The position numbers were made by a program, and so were the translations under genes. Below the pieces are notes generated by a model. That model had not been told where the DNA came from, did no database searches, and worked only from the letters and a program-made list of their open reading frames with translations. Below, piece after piece: positions 47,201-62,300 of a stretch of DNA of 64,000 nucleotides. The number at the start of each line of letters is the position of its first letter. Within the stretch, counting starts at the first letter, position 1. The stretch spans positions 62,001 through 126,000 of the forward strand of contig CAJHZI010000241.1 in assembly GCA_905160935.1 (NCBI GenBank), in the 5' to 3' direction. The DNA comes from Enchytraeus crypticus (Eukaryota > Annelida > Clitellata > Enchytraeida > Enchytraeidae).

Positions 47201-47463
47201 TCAAGAATGCAATCTTAGAAATGCATGTGATAGTAAAATGCAAATAATTGTTAGAATATTAGTTAAGCTTTTAGCTGAAGCTCCAGTATTGCTAACAGTG
47301 TCAAGGTCACTCGTGACGTCACTTAACTCGAGATTATTCCTATAAAGATGGCGATAGTGTCCACTATGGGATCCCGGAAACGTATCCGGGTGTCTTCCTT
47401 CACTCAGTTTCACGGAGTACCTGCCGTATGGAAAGGATTGCCGCCATTGGTTACTCCAGCATC
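47201..47463 (-). CDS. Gene Z terminal coding exon with GPI-like tail
   Basis: Acceptor CATTGTTCCAG; stop TGA at 47203-47201. It encodes CWSNQWRQSFPYGRYSVKLS, a hydrophilic Ser/His-rich stretch, small residues NTGASAKS, then the hydrophobic LTNILTIICILLSHAFLRLH and S. The small-residue cluster followed by a short hydrophobic end without a cytoplasmic tail is the GPI-signal layout. Confidence 0.82.
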
Positions 47464-50400
47464 CTGGAACAATGGTAGGCCAGTAAACAAAATAATGAAC
47501 ATTTAATAAATGAAGCTTTGACAAGTTAATAAATGCAAATATGATCAGTTAATAAACCAAAAGAGGGTAATTCAATCAGTGACCCATTTAAAACAAATTT
47601 TAAACTCTAAATTTCAAAATAATTTGCAAGGGAAATTTACAGTGAAAATTAGTGGAAATATTAAAAGCTGACACACTAAATCTATGCATGTAGTGACCCA
47701 AAATTGTGGTTTCTATATATTTTTAATTAGATTATTTATACTTATATTATTTCTTGTTATTTGAAAGAAACTAAGTTAAGACGGATCGGATATTTGAAAA
47801 TAACTTCATCAAGAATAAGGAATTTTAGAATAGCAGAAATAGAAGATTTCGATCTAGAAAATTGTAATAATGGAATTTAAAATATATCTTAGACTCTTCT
47901 TATCATGGATTTAGATCTCGTTTTAAAAGTTAAAGAAGAAATATCTTAAATTAAATTAAAGGTTTTGAATATTTTTATTATAAAAGTGGACAAGAAATTA
48001 GCACATAGTTACATTACTTACATACTGAAAATGCCTACTGGTTAGTACGGCACATGAAGGAAGTAAAAGTACACACATGAATTTTTAAATTACACATCAT
48101 GTTCGTTACCTGTTCGCTGCTCCAATACGAACATTTCTCGAACAAATGAAGTCGTTCCGATGTTACACGAAGGATCCACGGCGAATATTAAAGCACTACC
48201 TTTTCTTTCAAAATACTGCAAACCAAAATAAAATAAATGCTATAATTGCTAATAAGTTAAAAAATTAAAAAAGCAGCCAATTCGCAAGTAAAAAATGCCG
48301 GAATAAATCTTGAGAAATAGTACAACTGATCGCCCTATTGAGGAGTTGCATAAAATTCAATCTATCAATCAATTTATCGACAGTCAATCAATCAATCAGC
48401 CAATAAATCTAATCAATCAATCAGTCAATGTATCCATTACTTAATGCACTTTGTCGGTTATACTTTAATTTTAAAAATGCAAATAACAATCGAACGCAAA
48501 ATGTATTTATTGAATTATTCAGTTATGAAAACATTAAATAATTATTAATCTCTTAATTAATAGTTACCTCCAACAAACTCCTTTTTTTCCGAGCCACTGC
48601 GAAATAGAAAAAATAGTACTGCAAGTGTCTTGTGTGGTAACTTACATATAAGTGGAAGGGCAATTGGACGTCACATTGGAAGGATTATATTGTATTGTAT
48701 TGTACTGTATTGCACTGTATTGTATTGTATTGTATTGCATTGCATTGTATTGTATTATTGTATTGCATTGTATTATATTGTATTAATACTTACGAAACAG
48801 TTTGCTATGCCACTCGGGTCATCGAGAATCCTCGCCACAAGCATTTGTCTTCCGTTCTCCTTCCACTGCTTCACACACTCCAGCTTAAACCCTTCACGCG
48901 CAGAAACAACAAGAAACAACAACAACTATAATGATAAATAACAACAACTCTAATGATAAACAACAACAACTATAATAATAAACAACAACAGCAGCTATAG
49001 TGATAAACAACAACAGCTAATACGGTGCATAACAATAGCTAAAATTATAAACAACAACAGCTATAATGATAAACAACAAGAGCCATAAATATAGCTATAA
49101 ACATCGATATCATTATAGCTGTTGTTGTTTGTCAAAACAACAACAGCTACATTGATAAACAACAACTGCTAATTGCTAGCACAGTAATAGCAGTAGTGCT
49201 AAACTTCAAATAGTAAATTTCAATAATTGATTAATAGCAAAATGCAATTCTATTACAAATACATGTAATTTTAAAAAGCCAAGGAAGTTTTTGCTTATGT
49301 TTGAGACTGAGCAGATCTATATCACATCTACTGTCAGTGATGGTAAATTCGAAACCTAGGTCTCTAAACTAGGAGGCACTTCTACTACCACCAGGCATAG
49401 CATTGTTTAAGGAATTTTAATAGGTGGGAGGGGGGTTGCAGAAAATGGTAGAAGTTATAATGGACTGACTGGGAATGCACATTATGATAAAATTTTAAAA
49501 GACAACAGAGGGTACATCAGTTCTAAAAAGGTCGCTCAAATTTTCTGCCAGTTCCAAATTTTTCACCGTTTTTCAAATTTTTTTCTTCAAAACACAAAGT
49601 ATCAGACTTTTTTGAGGCGCATACGGTCGTTTGTGTGAGTCATTAGGCAGCTGAGACAAATCTCATGGGCTGGGGAGGCCAGCCCCTGACTGGTGGGGGG
49701 GGGGGGGCAATTGACCCCTTCAGGTCCACATGTTAAAGAGGTTATAACCTAAGCAATTCAATGGGTACGCATACAATTAACAATAATTAATACTATAATT
49801 AGACTCTATAATAATTAATGTTATTAACCAAAGTAAAACTTTATATTTGTCTCTGTTATTCCATGAACACGCGTCCTACAACGTACCCGTAAACGATGAG
49901 CAAGAATTGATGACGTGTATAACAGATGTGACGTCACAACCTATGTGTAAAAAACTGTCACACATGTCTGCCGCAGTGTGAATCCGGTAAACTCCCTCTA
50001 GCGGGCAATCAGTGACGTCCATCGACTCAGCTGTTGCATCAATTAACCCAATCAATCAGTAGATCCATAATCTACTAATAGTTTAATATAAACAAATCAT
50101 CACATTGAATCAATTAATCTCTCTCTCTCTCTTAGTGCACTGCCTACTGGCAGGTCCATTGTATATCGTTAGAATGACTCTTCCTTTAGCCAAACCTGCT
50201 TTTTTGTTTTATTTACTCCGTAAAATACAGCTTCTGAATTAGCTTGATATTGCTCTTCACCTACATTGACATAGGCCAATATTCGTACTTGATTAACCTA
50301 ACAATAAATATTTAATTAATTAATATAATAATAATAATTTCATAAAATTTAATAAAATCACAAGAAATAAAATTAAATGAAAGCATAGCAAAGAATATAA

Positions 50401-53400
50401 GATTAAACTACGCGTCTCAACCAATTCAAAGCCACATTATTTTAATTAATAGTATTATTTTCATTACTAAATCCCTACATAAATATCACAAATATTTAGC
50501 ATTTTAATTGTATAATAAAATAATTTTAATTGCAATTATCCCCGTGTTGTGCTCGGGTGTGGTTGGACCACTGCAGAATTGGGCAACCGCAAACAATCTG
50601 CCGCGTGTACGTAAGAGGCGACTAAAGGCAGGAGCTGAGGATGGCAAGTGGGGACCCACCTCACCATGAAATATTTTCCCCAGGATTAAATGGTAATTAA
50701 TCCACCTAACTGAGGAAGGCAACGGGAAACCACCTCAGAAGCCATATTTTCCCAAGCTGTAGGCTACATAAGGTATGGATAAGGCATGGACTTTGTGAAG
50801 GGATTAAACTTGTTGATCTAAGGAGTGCTGTTATGGAGCGAGAAAACAGACTTTGAGTATGAATATGTACCTTGAACCTGCCACTTGACAGTGCACTGAA
50901 AACAGAATTGCAATTATAATAATTATTGATATCGTAAATTTTAAAAACAAACTTCTTCTGAAGAGCAGTCTTCTATTGGAGGAAAGCATTTCTGTATCCA
51001 GACACTGGGCGTCGTCAGGTGAGTTCACAAATTTACCTGCAAATAATAACTGTTACTGTAAATAATTCCATAGATTAATTGATTAAATTAATTATTAATT
51101 AATTCTACTGGATTAATTACTGTCGTCTACATAAGGAAAGGAAAGTATGTACAAAATTATACTTACCCACTACTATATGTTTGGTTTGGCTATTCATAGC
51201 GCACACAGTAAAACTCTAATAAAAGTTTGTATTAAATATACAATATATTTAATAACTGTTTGAATGTCAGTAAAATTAATTTATTGCTTCGAATAGGTTA
51301 AAAATGGTACAATTTAGCGAACCATTGATGGCCAGTATCCCACAAATAGCTCGAGAATCCGAGATAGTAAAATCTCTGACATTCATATAACCGGAAACAT
51401 ACTGCAGATAATTGATTGCTTTTGATTTCAAACTGCTTCACGGATTTAACATGCGGTAGTAAAAGTGCTGGATGTCATCGCTGACGAACTTGCAGTGTAT
51501 AGTGTATTTTTAGAATGATCACTTGCATGATGAAAGAAGGTGCAAATCTTAGCGCAGATGATTAAGTGAATGCAGTGATTAAAGAGGTTTTTTCGAATTC
51601 AAGACAGCCAGTAATGAGCTCTGGAAGTTAGAAAGATCTCAGATCTGCGCTGGTTACCAGGTGCAAAATAGTAATCTAACAATAGCTGTGTGTATTCCTG
51701 AGAGTCGACTAGAGCATATGCGGCATTGGTGAGATGTGCGGACTAGCAATTAAATGTTTAACCACTAGTAATTGGATAATATCAGGCTGGAACCATTGGC
51801 GACATCGGAAGATACTCGAACGCGGATCAGTATGTGCGGGGTTCAACTCCTGGGCTCGTCCGTCACTGACATCGCTTTCGAGTAAGAAAACTGACGTTAA
51901 CCTTAGCTTTTACTAAGTAAGCTAAGTTTACTATATTTATTCTTTACTACTCAAATAGTCAGTTAGGCAGGATTATTTATTTCCTTTATGGTAATTTTTG
52001 TTTGTTTAGTTTATGTTGTGATTTTCATACTGCCATTAATCTGGCGTAATAAGCATTTACGCACTTACGCCTGTATGGAACGTGGACTTTAAGGAATGCA
52101 AATATTCTTCTGAAGCTCTAGAGGTTTGGCTGTGAAGAAGATTGGATTAGAACAGGTAGACTGTTAAAATGTAATTTTTTTATTTCTAAATATATTTTAC
52201 AGGCTACAAAGCTAAAAAAAGGTAATGTTAGCGTCAGTTTCCTCATTCGAAAGCGATGTCAGTGACCGGCGAGTCCAGGATTTGAACTCCGCACATACTG
52301 ATCCGCAGTCGAATATCTTAGCGACATCACCACTGGATCCAGCAACATCGCCATTGGTTCTAGCCACTGTAAATATTATGCTAAGAAGAGAAGATTTGCT
52401 AAAATATGCAGTTGAACGAAGAATGGAAGGAAGGGGAGTGAGTTAGGGGAAGACTGATAATATAATAATTGAAAATTAAATGATAGGTGAGTATTCTTAT
52501 GTAGATATGAAAATAAAGTTAAAGGATAAAATATGTGTAGAAGTTTTATGTCTTAGACCTGACACTAGGCAGTGCACTTGAGAAAGGAAAGAAAAATTCA
52601 AAGCACAGATAAGCATTTAAATAAATTCTCTGCATGATCAAACCTTCATGCAATTCTATGATGTCTTCTTTCCTTTTGAAGAACTTGATACACTGATATC
52701 GTGTGACGCTAAAATAAAACCAGCTATAGATACACAACTGAAGCTCATTCGAATTTCTATATAATAACTTAATAATCGCTAGCTGGAGCCAGTGGCGAAG
52801 TCGGTAAGATACTCGATCGCGGATCAGTTAGTGCGGGTTCAAATTCTGGGCTCGCCTGTCACTGGCATCGCTTTCGAGTGAGGAAACTGACGTTAACCTT
52901 AGCTTTACCAGCTATAGTGAGCAGTCAAATCAATTGTAATACAATTGAGATAAATATTTTAGATTCCCTGCAGTAAATAAAAAAGTTAAACATAAAATAT
53001 GTTGGTCATTACATTTGAAGCTTATCCTAGTGGTATAGCTTGTGTGTAGTGAAAAATGTCGGCAATATCTTCACGGCCGTTAACATGCTAAAAGTTGTTC
53101 TAATTGAAAACATGATCGACAAAGATGTATGCTTTTAACTTCATCGCAAACTTCTTCTATGGGTAGCAATGCACCATCAGCAGGCTTCTTTGAGCTTTCT
53201 TGATTTACGATGATTGCTGAAAGCTTTCAATTGAATGATTGGTAAATTTCAGGAGTGACTATAATGCAAATATAGAAGTGAGAAGATTTGTAACCACGTG
53301 ACAATGATCATTTGATAGTAATTCGTACTTGTTGGATCAGGCTGCTACACCCGATGTGGCTTTTGCTTTCTAAGCTAGACCTACTTGCCCTTTCGTTGTT

Positions 53401-55171
53401 CGCTGAGGCATGCAGCATTGAGCGGAGCTTGAAATTTATTATTAGCTTATTAATTGATTTATCCCCTGTGTTGTGCTTGGGTGTGGTTGGACCACTGCAG
53501 AATAGGGAATCCGCAAACAATCTGCTGCGTGTACGTGAGAGGCGACTAAGGCAGGAGCTGAGGATGTCAAGAGGGGACCCACGTCACCTTGAAATATTTT
53601 CCCCCATGACTAAATGGTAATTATCCATCTAACTGAGGAAGGCTACGGGAAACCATCTCAGAAGTCATACTTTCCCAAGCTATAGACTGCATAATGTATG
53701 GATACGGCATCGACTTTGTGAAGGGATTAACTTGTTGATCTAAGAAGTGCTCTTATGGAGCGAGAAAGCAGACTTTGAGTATGAATATTCACCTTGACCC
53801 TGCCACTTGGCAGTGCACTGAAGAAAGAGAATTGATTGATTGATTGATTGATTGGATGATAGATCGATAGAAGCAACAAAAGAATCGCTGTCACAGAGAT
53901 GTTTGGTAGCTTTACCAGCCATGTGAGACCACGGCGATAGATACGTGCTGAATCAAGGATGTGCTGTTTGGTCTCAAAACCCTCATACATCTGAAAGACT
54001 TTACAAATTCTGCCGGAGAAGTGACATCAGACCTAAAGGAAGCCCTAATGTATGAGTCGTCTCCTATCTCTGCCCGGTATAAGTTACGACCACTTAAATC
54101 TCTCCAGGAGGCTCTTACTATCCACCAGGGGTAGACACAATCTGGTGGAGAGGTCCACTCAAATATGTCTGAAGCATAACATAACGAAATATAACATAAA
54201 AGTCACTAATAAAAATTAAACAATCATTACAGTGAAATGATCACCTATGTTGATATCTATCAATTTTAATACCACATGTTTAAACCGTAAGGCAATTTAG
54301 ATCATTTTAGGTATGACCAGTCCAGTGAATGTCCGAGATTTTACTCTCAGATCAGTGCGGCTGGGATTTTAACTCAAGAGGAAACCACTAAATTATCTCA
54401 GGATCTGTCATTTAAAACTTCACGACGTTACCCCTATTCTATTAAGACATTACTGCAAGGTAACGTAACATAAATTAACTTCAAATAACGTTTCGAAACA
54501 TAACCTAACACCACGTACCGTATCATGGAGTAAAATAACAAATTACGGTAACATAATATAGTATACCTTGAAGTAACTAAATTGAAAAACATAACCCATA
54601 ATAACACAAAAGATTTAACTTATAAATTAAATTCTAACCGCACACTATATAGGCCATAATAACATCAAACCGTATTACAACGTATTACCGCATAACAACA
54701 TTTCATAAGACATACCGACAACATATAGCTTAAAAAGCATACAACAGTGGTCCTAACATAGCATACATGTACGTATACGATATGACCTCCAAGATTTTAC
54801 AAGGTTTATATTAACTGTTATAATCAAGATACCATCAGTATATCTGGTCCAATGTCCTACATAGCAATGAACATAGCTGTACATGTAAGTTACTGCCAGT
54901 CAGACAATTGCAATAATTATGATTTAGTTTCTCCGAGTCCGGATATATTAAACTATCGTTTTACCCTGAGTGAACTCTAGAACCATGGGACCATCTCGCG
55001 GTGAAATAAGACCTCTACAGGAAGAGTCAGCTGACATAGACATGTAGATAACTGTGCCGTGGACTCTGTACATCTGCATTACATTATTATTATTATTAAA
55101 TATTCATATTATTATTATTATTATTATATTACAACAAGCTGTAAATTTTATTATTATTACTATAATTAATA

Positions 55172-55208
<37 letters not shown>

Positions 55209-56638
55209 GCAGAATAAATATTATTATTATTGTTGTTATTATGGTGGAAGTGTTTTCCATGTTTCTGGTTACGTAGGACACTAACAGCGTCCACATAGTG
55301 TTTCTGAACCACATCACGACCGTCACCTAACACGTCAGTGATCTCATTGTCGAGGTTCAACTGTTCACCAGTAATTTGTTCATTGAACTCTTCCAATTCA
55401 GTGTCCTGCAACTCACCGGGCTCGCTTTCCGCAACGCTATAAATCCTTTCCACGATTCCATTAGCCAGTAGTAGTAGTAGTAGTAGCCAGCCTGAGTACC
55501 AGAGGAGCCACCGCATTCGTCAGGCCTCTGTTCCATTGTCCTCTCGTGAGTCCCGTAGTTCTTAGCCTTCACTGTTTTAACGCGCCTCTGGTCGTTGTGA
55601 TATGTAGCGACCCACGTTCGGTTCGTGAAAATTTCATTCATTCTCTTTACCACACTCTCTGACTCTTCAAGCCCTTCGACAGGCTGACTGCTTAAATTTC
55701 TCCGAGGATCGACCAATGTCAGCCTCGATACCTGCCTCTTCCTACTCGAATGGAATTTATTCCTACCATCCCTGGAGGCACCCATGAGGGTCTCGGCCTT
55801 CGAGCATCTAGGGGATATGGCGTTGGTACGTCGTGGAGGACAGGGCTGAGAGGCGGCGGAGAAACGCTCCCTGAGGCTGTAGCCCAGGACTCCCTGTACG
55901 AGACGGCGCAGTGAGATGGGCTTATAACCTCGGCGCACTGACTGAATAGCCTCTGAGTCACTCTCCAACAAACCTAAGGAGCTCTCTTTGTAGATAGCAG
56001 TCACAGTTGGGGTGGAAGTTAAGTCAGAGGTCTTGTAAGGGAGCTGTGCATGTGGGTAGACTGTTGAAGAATGGCGGGGTGAAATTAAATTCTGAGTGTG
56101 AGCCAAGCTGTTGGAGAGAGAAGTAGAACGAATTAGATAATCAGATGCAAGAGTGTTTTCAGTTGTAACATAGCTATCTGTCCGATTTGCACTAAAGGTC
56201 CCCCTTACACAGATGGAATTATATCTCTGTAGGCAGATTGAGAGTCCCTGTCTCAAGAAGCTGGTTTCGCTCTAATCTCCTGTAGCGGCGGATAAATGAT
56301 GACCCAATGAAGAAATAAATTCGTTTCCTTCCTTATTCATAGGACCTAAAGTCTCGAGAGCAAGTGGTATGAAACAATAGCTACGAGACAATTCATGATA
56401 TTTGCTTATTTTTCTGTCGGCGGCTAGTTCAGCATTTATTTATTATTATTATTAATATTATTATTATTATTATCAATATTATTAATATTATTATTATTTT
56501 TTAAATACCCCGGTGTAAAGAACCTGGGGTTTGATAAAAACGATTCAAGCAATACGTGCTGAATCGCCGCCCGGCTACTCGAGGTCATCAATCGGCTTAA
56601 AAGAATTGTTGAAGAAGACTGCAAGATTATTATTGCTA

Positions 56639-56669
<31 letters not shown>

Positions 56670-59292
56670 TATTATTATTACAAGAGCAATACTGCAATAT
56701 GTGAGATCACATAAATAAAGCCAATATGAATATATTACTTTATGAAAAATGAATGATTATCGTATAAATATCGTATTTAAACGAATGGAAAAGTATCAAA
56801 TAGGGGATTGACTGATGATATGATGTTAAACAGAGAGAATTTGAGACAGTCTATTCGCATCCCGAAACTAGTTGAACTGGGATTCAAGGGAAGATGATGA
56901 TGATGAAATGAGTATCGTAATAAATGTGTTTATGTTATAATTTTACTGATAGCGGATGTAGTTGAATGCTTAGGACGTCCCTGGCATCATCTACTGGTCA
57001 AGAACCGGTCGTTGAACTTATATTTATTGGTAGAAATAAACCACTAGTTACAATCTCGGTTAAGATTTACGTAGTTCAACATCATGTTATTCATATCTAA
57101 ACAAAAAAGTAAACAAAAACTAATTTGCATAAGAAATTAGTTTGCGTACATTGGTAGAATGTTTTCAATGTATGGAATATAATAAACTTTGCAAAAATAT
57201 AAAATTTTCAAATGTTGTTTGCTTACCTGTGACACCTTTGAATGTCAAAACTGGCTCTGATTTCGTAAGAAATTGCGTTTCAGTTTTATTAATATCAGTG
57301 ACGGGATGAGACCAAGACATGTTTTGAGTCAAGACAGTCTAGAGACAGTATTTTATTGTCTTGGTCTTGGTCTTGCAAAAACTGTCTTGGTCCCATCACT
57401 GATAATATTGGCATAAAAGATCACAAGATTAGGTAAAGATCCTAAATTGTGCTTTGATGGCGACACTACGCATCGCTTAGTACTCTATCCATGCAGCTAA
57501 ATTAAAGTTAAATCTGTGAAAATAGGAATAAATAAAAATAGGAATAAAGTAAAAATAATAGAAATAACTCATTTAATTAAAACAAATGATCGAGATTTTA
57601 CTCACAGAGCAGCGAAATCTTAGTGATAAATCGCTTAGTGGACCCCGTCTCAATCCTAAAGAGTTAAGGCCAAGAAGTTTAAATATTGTGTAGGATTTTC
57701 CAGCGTCAGTCCATCCACCCACGCATTCCAGGTCCATATCTACAGGAAATGACAAATCAGTCAACAAGTTAAAACTGAACATCAGTATTCATCTGTTGAT
57801 TAGTTTTATGGATTTCCACCATCGAACAGTTTTTGAGCCTGACTCGTTAGCTTATATTTAGTTTGAACAGTGCTCGTTGTTTTCACTCGGGTTGTTGTCG
57901 TTGTTATCACCATTATTGAACAGAAAGAGTTTTGCTAACATTATATGAACTGGCTTCATTAATTATGTTAATTTAGAGTTTATGTTCTTCCGTTTAACCT
58001 ACTGTTGTTGCTTATTTTTGGAGTAGATAAGGAGCAGTCCAGATCAGAAATGAAAGCTTTATCCTGACAGTACCAAGTGTTCGCAACTGAATTTTTATTT
58101 TTCTTCTGGAAGAGAAAACTCATGTCTCAATGCAGTCTCGAATTTTTTAAATAAATTAGTTTAGTTCGTTCCTTACAAATATTTTAAAAACATTCGATAA
58201 TTCTAGAAATTGGTTTTTATTTTCAACCCGCCAGTTTCTGGCCCATTGTTTAGTTCTTAACATGAAAATAGTTAATTGTATAGTTACCAACGATTTTACT
58301 GTATTTAGAAGTGTAATAGAAATTTCTGTAATTCAGACTTGAGTAAACTTTGCTTGATATTAAGTGCATTATACCTCTCACAGAGGTTAGGCTCTTTAAT
58401 GGTAGCTTCGTGATTCTCATGATGATTGTTCTTTCATATGATTGCATGTATATTTCTGTCATTTGTATGATTAATCAGTACCGAGATGAGCAAATAAACG
58501 ACATGATAATTAAACAAAAATTAATAGTATTGAATATTAACAATATTTATTACTAATTTATTTATTTTAACGAATGGAAAAGTCTCAAATAGGGGATTGA
58601 CTGATGGATGATATGATGTAGGACAGAGAGGATTTGAGACAGTCAATTCCTATCCCGACCCTATTTAAACTGGGATTCTAGGGAAATGATGATGAATTAA
58701 TATTGTAGAATATTAGCAATATTTATTACTACTGGTGCGAGAAAGTGTCATAAATGTACAGATACTAAGACAATATTAGCAATTAGACATCAGATCGCAA
58801 TGAGACTGTAACAAACCGTATTCATGAGTATAGGCAGCATCGGGACAGTGGCGAAAGTGGAATCTAAACTGAGATGGATTGGCGCAGGATTTTGCGTGAG
58901 AGAGGGGGTTCCGGCATTCTCCCCCACTGTTATTGGTATAGATGAAATGATATGATGCCGGCAGGAGAGGACAAAGTTGCTCGGGTTCACTTCTCTCTAG
59001 AGCAGATACAAATCACGTGATATTTGTGCAAAATAGTAAGATCTAGACTTACTAAATAGTACAAAAGCTCAGTAGTGATTTTTGTATAAATCAGACGATG
59101 ATAATAATAATAACAACAACAGCAACAACAATAATAATAATAACAATTTAAAAAATAAATAAATATTAATAATAATAATAACAATAATAATAGAGATTTA
59201 AAATAGCGTGTAATGAGATTTCTTTAAATAATATCAAGATTGAGTTTTGAATAAATCTCTCTTTCTCAATCTCTCTTTCCTCTCTTCCGCTC

Positions 59293-59341
<49 letters not shown>

Positions 59342-62300
59342 TCACTATTATGAGCGTCCAATTTTTTTTCAATTTTCATTTTAACCAATTTTAATGTTTC
59401 GGTTTCATTCAACATGCTGATTCTGTGGCAAATCTCATTGTATTTGACGGTCGTCAAAAAAGAGAAGTCATTTTGAAATTAAGTTATCAGACTAAGAGGA
59501 GTTTAAATAATCATATTATACCTCTAATTAAGGTGTGATAAACGTCGCTCGAATGCAGAAATGTACAGATTCTATATAGAGAATCTCTTCCAACGCAAAA
59601 ACCTGCAAAAGATAGTAATTCACACTCAAGACCAAGTAATTAAAATAATAATTGCTATTATCAACATATTATATTCTAGTTAGGTCAGATAATTTAAATG
59701 GGCTGAAAAAATTGGAATTTGTGAAGAATGAACCATAATGATGTTTTAGAAATGCGGTACTTTCGAGTGTACTATTAGGCTCTCCAGCTCGAAATTTCAT
59801 TTGAAAATTTGCCCAACTTATCGGAATAGAGGAAGAATGACAAATACTTTTGAAAATAAAATGCATTTCTAATTAAAAACATTTAAGAAATGCAAGAATT
59901 TCACATTTTTAATATCTTATCTCATACTCTAGTTAGAACAACAACAACAACAACAAAATAGAGAGCTATTGTCGTCAAGGACAACATCGAGCGAAACTAC
60001 TGTATTAACAATAACTACATATTATTTTATACAATCAGTCAATCAATAATCAATAAGAACTTAACGTCCTGTTCCTCGCCATTAGGTAATGTCAGAGACT
60101 GACAGTCACTAATAGTTAGAGACTCGTTGTAATAGACTGACTCGTTACAAGTAACGAGTCAGTCTCTGAAGGAAGGTTGAGGTTATTGTGCCACATATTG
60201 AGAATGCATGAGGATAGATATGCAAAGACTGCGATTAATTGGAAGCCAAATCAAGGAAAAGGAAAAGAGGAAGACACAGAAGTACTTGGTTTAGCATGAT
60301 CCACAAATGTTGAAATGTAGAACACTGAACATTTCTTGGCAAGAAGTTGTGAGGGTTGCTGATGATAGGAATGAATGGAGGAATGTTGCCCCTCTATGTT
60401 CTGTTCAGAACGCAAGGAACTGATGATGATGATGATGATGACGATGATGATGATGATACATGATTGTAAGAGAGCTTCGTTGGCAGCATATATAGCTTCC
60501 ACCCAAGTTTATGCATATAATTTTATGTTTAACAATTATATTTGAATTGTTTGTGAATTAGTTGTCGCTAGAGTTAAATTCATCGTTATAGCCTTTCTTT
60601 GACTTTCAGTTCGTATAAGAATGAAACATAAAATTATGCGCACTTACTTTCCTTGTACTGCAGTATATTGACATGTCGACGCTTGATGTAAAGGCATAAA
60701 TAGCAGACTTCTTTGCTGTTCTCTATTACGTAGAAATCTTCCCTGTTCTCGAAACATTTACCCTTGACCCCAAACTCTGACCCCTTGACCTTGACCTGAC
60801 CCTCTTCTTCGTTTAGCCAATCACCGCGAAGATCTTCGGGAAAGTAACAGAGTCCAACTGCGCAACGATATCGAATTATAATAGTAAATAATAATAATAA
60901 TATCAATAATAATATTGAAGAATAATTGCTACAAAAACTCTAAAAAATGCTAACAAAACTTAAACGAATTGATCAAGTCTATTCATATCCCGACCCTAGT
61001 TAAATTGGGATTTAAGGGATGATGATGATGAATATCGAATAATAATATCAATAATGGAAAATATCACTTAGCATGTGTTATGATGAGCTTAACGTCAGGT
61101 TAATATCTAGAAGGGATACCTGAAACGGGAAAGATTAATTGCATGATTGATTGATGTGAATCTTGTTGACCTATCGATATACAGTTAGAAAATACTCGCG
61201 TACTATGTAACCTTATTCAACTCATGTGTAATAATTCCCGCGTTGTGTCCGGAACAAGAAAAACAGACAAAACGTTAACGGCTCGTGTCGTAAGAGGCGA
61301 CTTAACAAAAAATGAAGAAGGCAACGGAAAACCACTTCAGAAGCCGTATTGTCCCAAGCTATAGTCTGCATTAAACTGATGGTAAGGCTTACCCTCTTGT
61401 GAAGGGATTAATTCGTTAATCGATGGAATGCTCTTTGTGGGGTGTGAAGGCAGAATGTGACTGGGAATATATGCGATAGACCTTCCATTTGTCATAAATC
61501 TTTTACATACCCACGACAAATACATGAGACTCAAGAAACACTAGAGTTTCTTATTTCTCCTACTATAACTTTTCGTCGACTCCTAAGAAATCACGTGCAG
61601 TTAATGGTTTGAATAATGTCAAAATCTGGAGTCAAGTGCGGAAAATTTTGCAGAATCGCCCTTTAACTGACTAACTGGTGACGTCAACCTTTGTTCAGCT
61701 TGATGTACGGCAAGAAAGGGCAACGCTTGACTGATAAGATAAATGATTTAGTCGACTCAAGCTTCCAGTCCCTTCCTGGAAACAGAGAGTTATCGAGGAT
61801 TTACTTTACATTGTGTGTTAATCGCACGACGGATTAGACTGTGGAGGAACCGTACCGAAGCTGGTCTCGATCCAAACACCAAAACCTATGCCAGTAGACA
61901 CTGAAATACTTGAAGACCCCAACCCTGTCCATAAAACTTCGATTTTCTATATTTATTTTTACTGCTATATTACAGTGCTTTGTGGTTACCTGGAGAAGCT
62001 TTCGGTTATCGAGCAGGAAACCTACTGCAGTAAAAAGCTGGTAAACCTAAGGTTAACGTCAGTTTCGTCACTCGAAAACTGTGTCAGTGACAGGCGAGCC
62101 CAGCATTTAAGCCCTGCACATACTGATCCGCGGTCGAGTATCTTATTGACATACTCTTACAGTCGGTAAGATACTCGACGTACATGTAGATGTGTAACCA
62201 AATTATGCTACACAAATACATGTATATAACCAAATGCAACCTCAAATACTAATATAAAATATAAACTGAACAAATAATATTATAAACTGCGATATTCGTT

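Noticed and set aside
50504-50722. 72-codon minus-strand frame
   Set aside because: Lies wholly within a SINE-D copy.
58790-58990. Minus-strand frame beginning MNPSNFVLSC
   Set aside because: A shadow of gene Z exon 3 in another frame; the real frame is the one with GGECRNPLSHAKSC.
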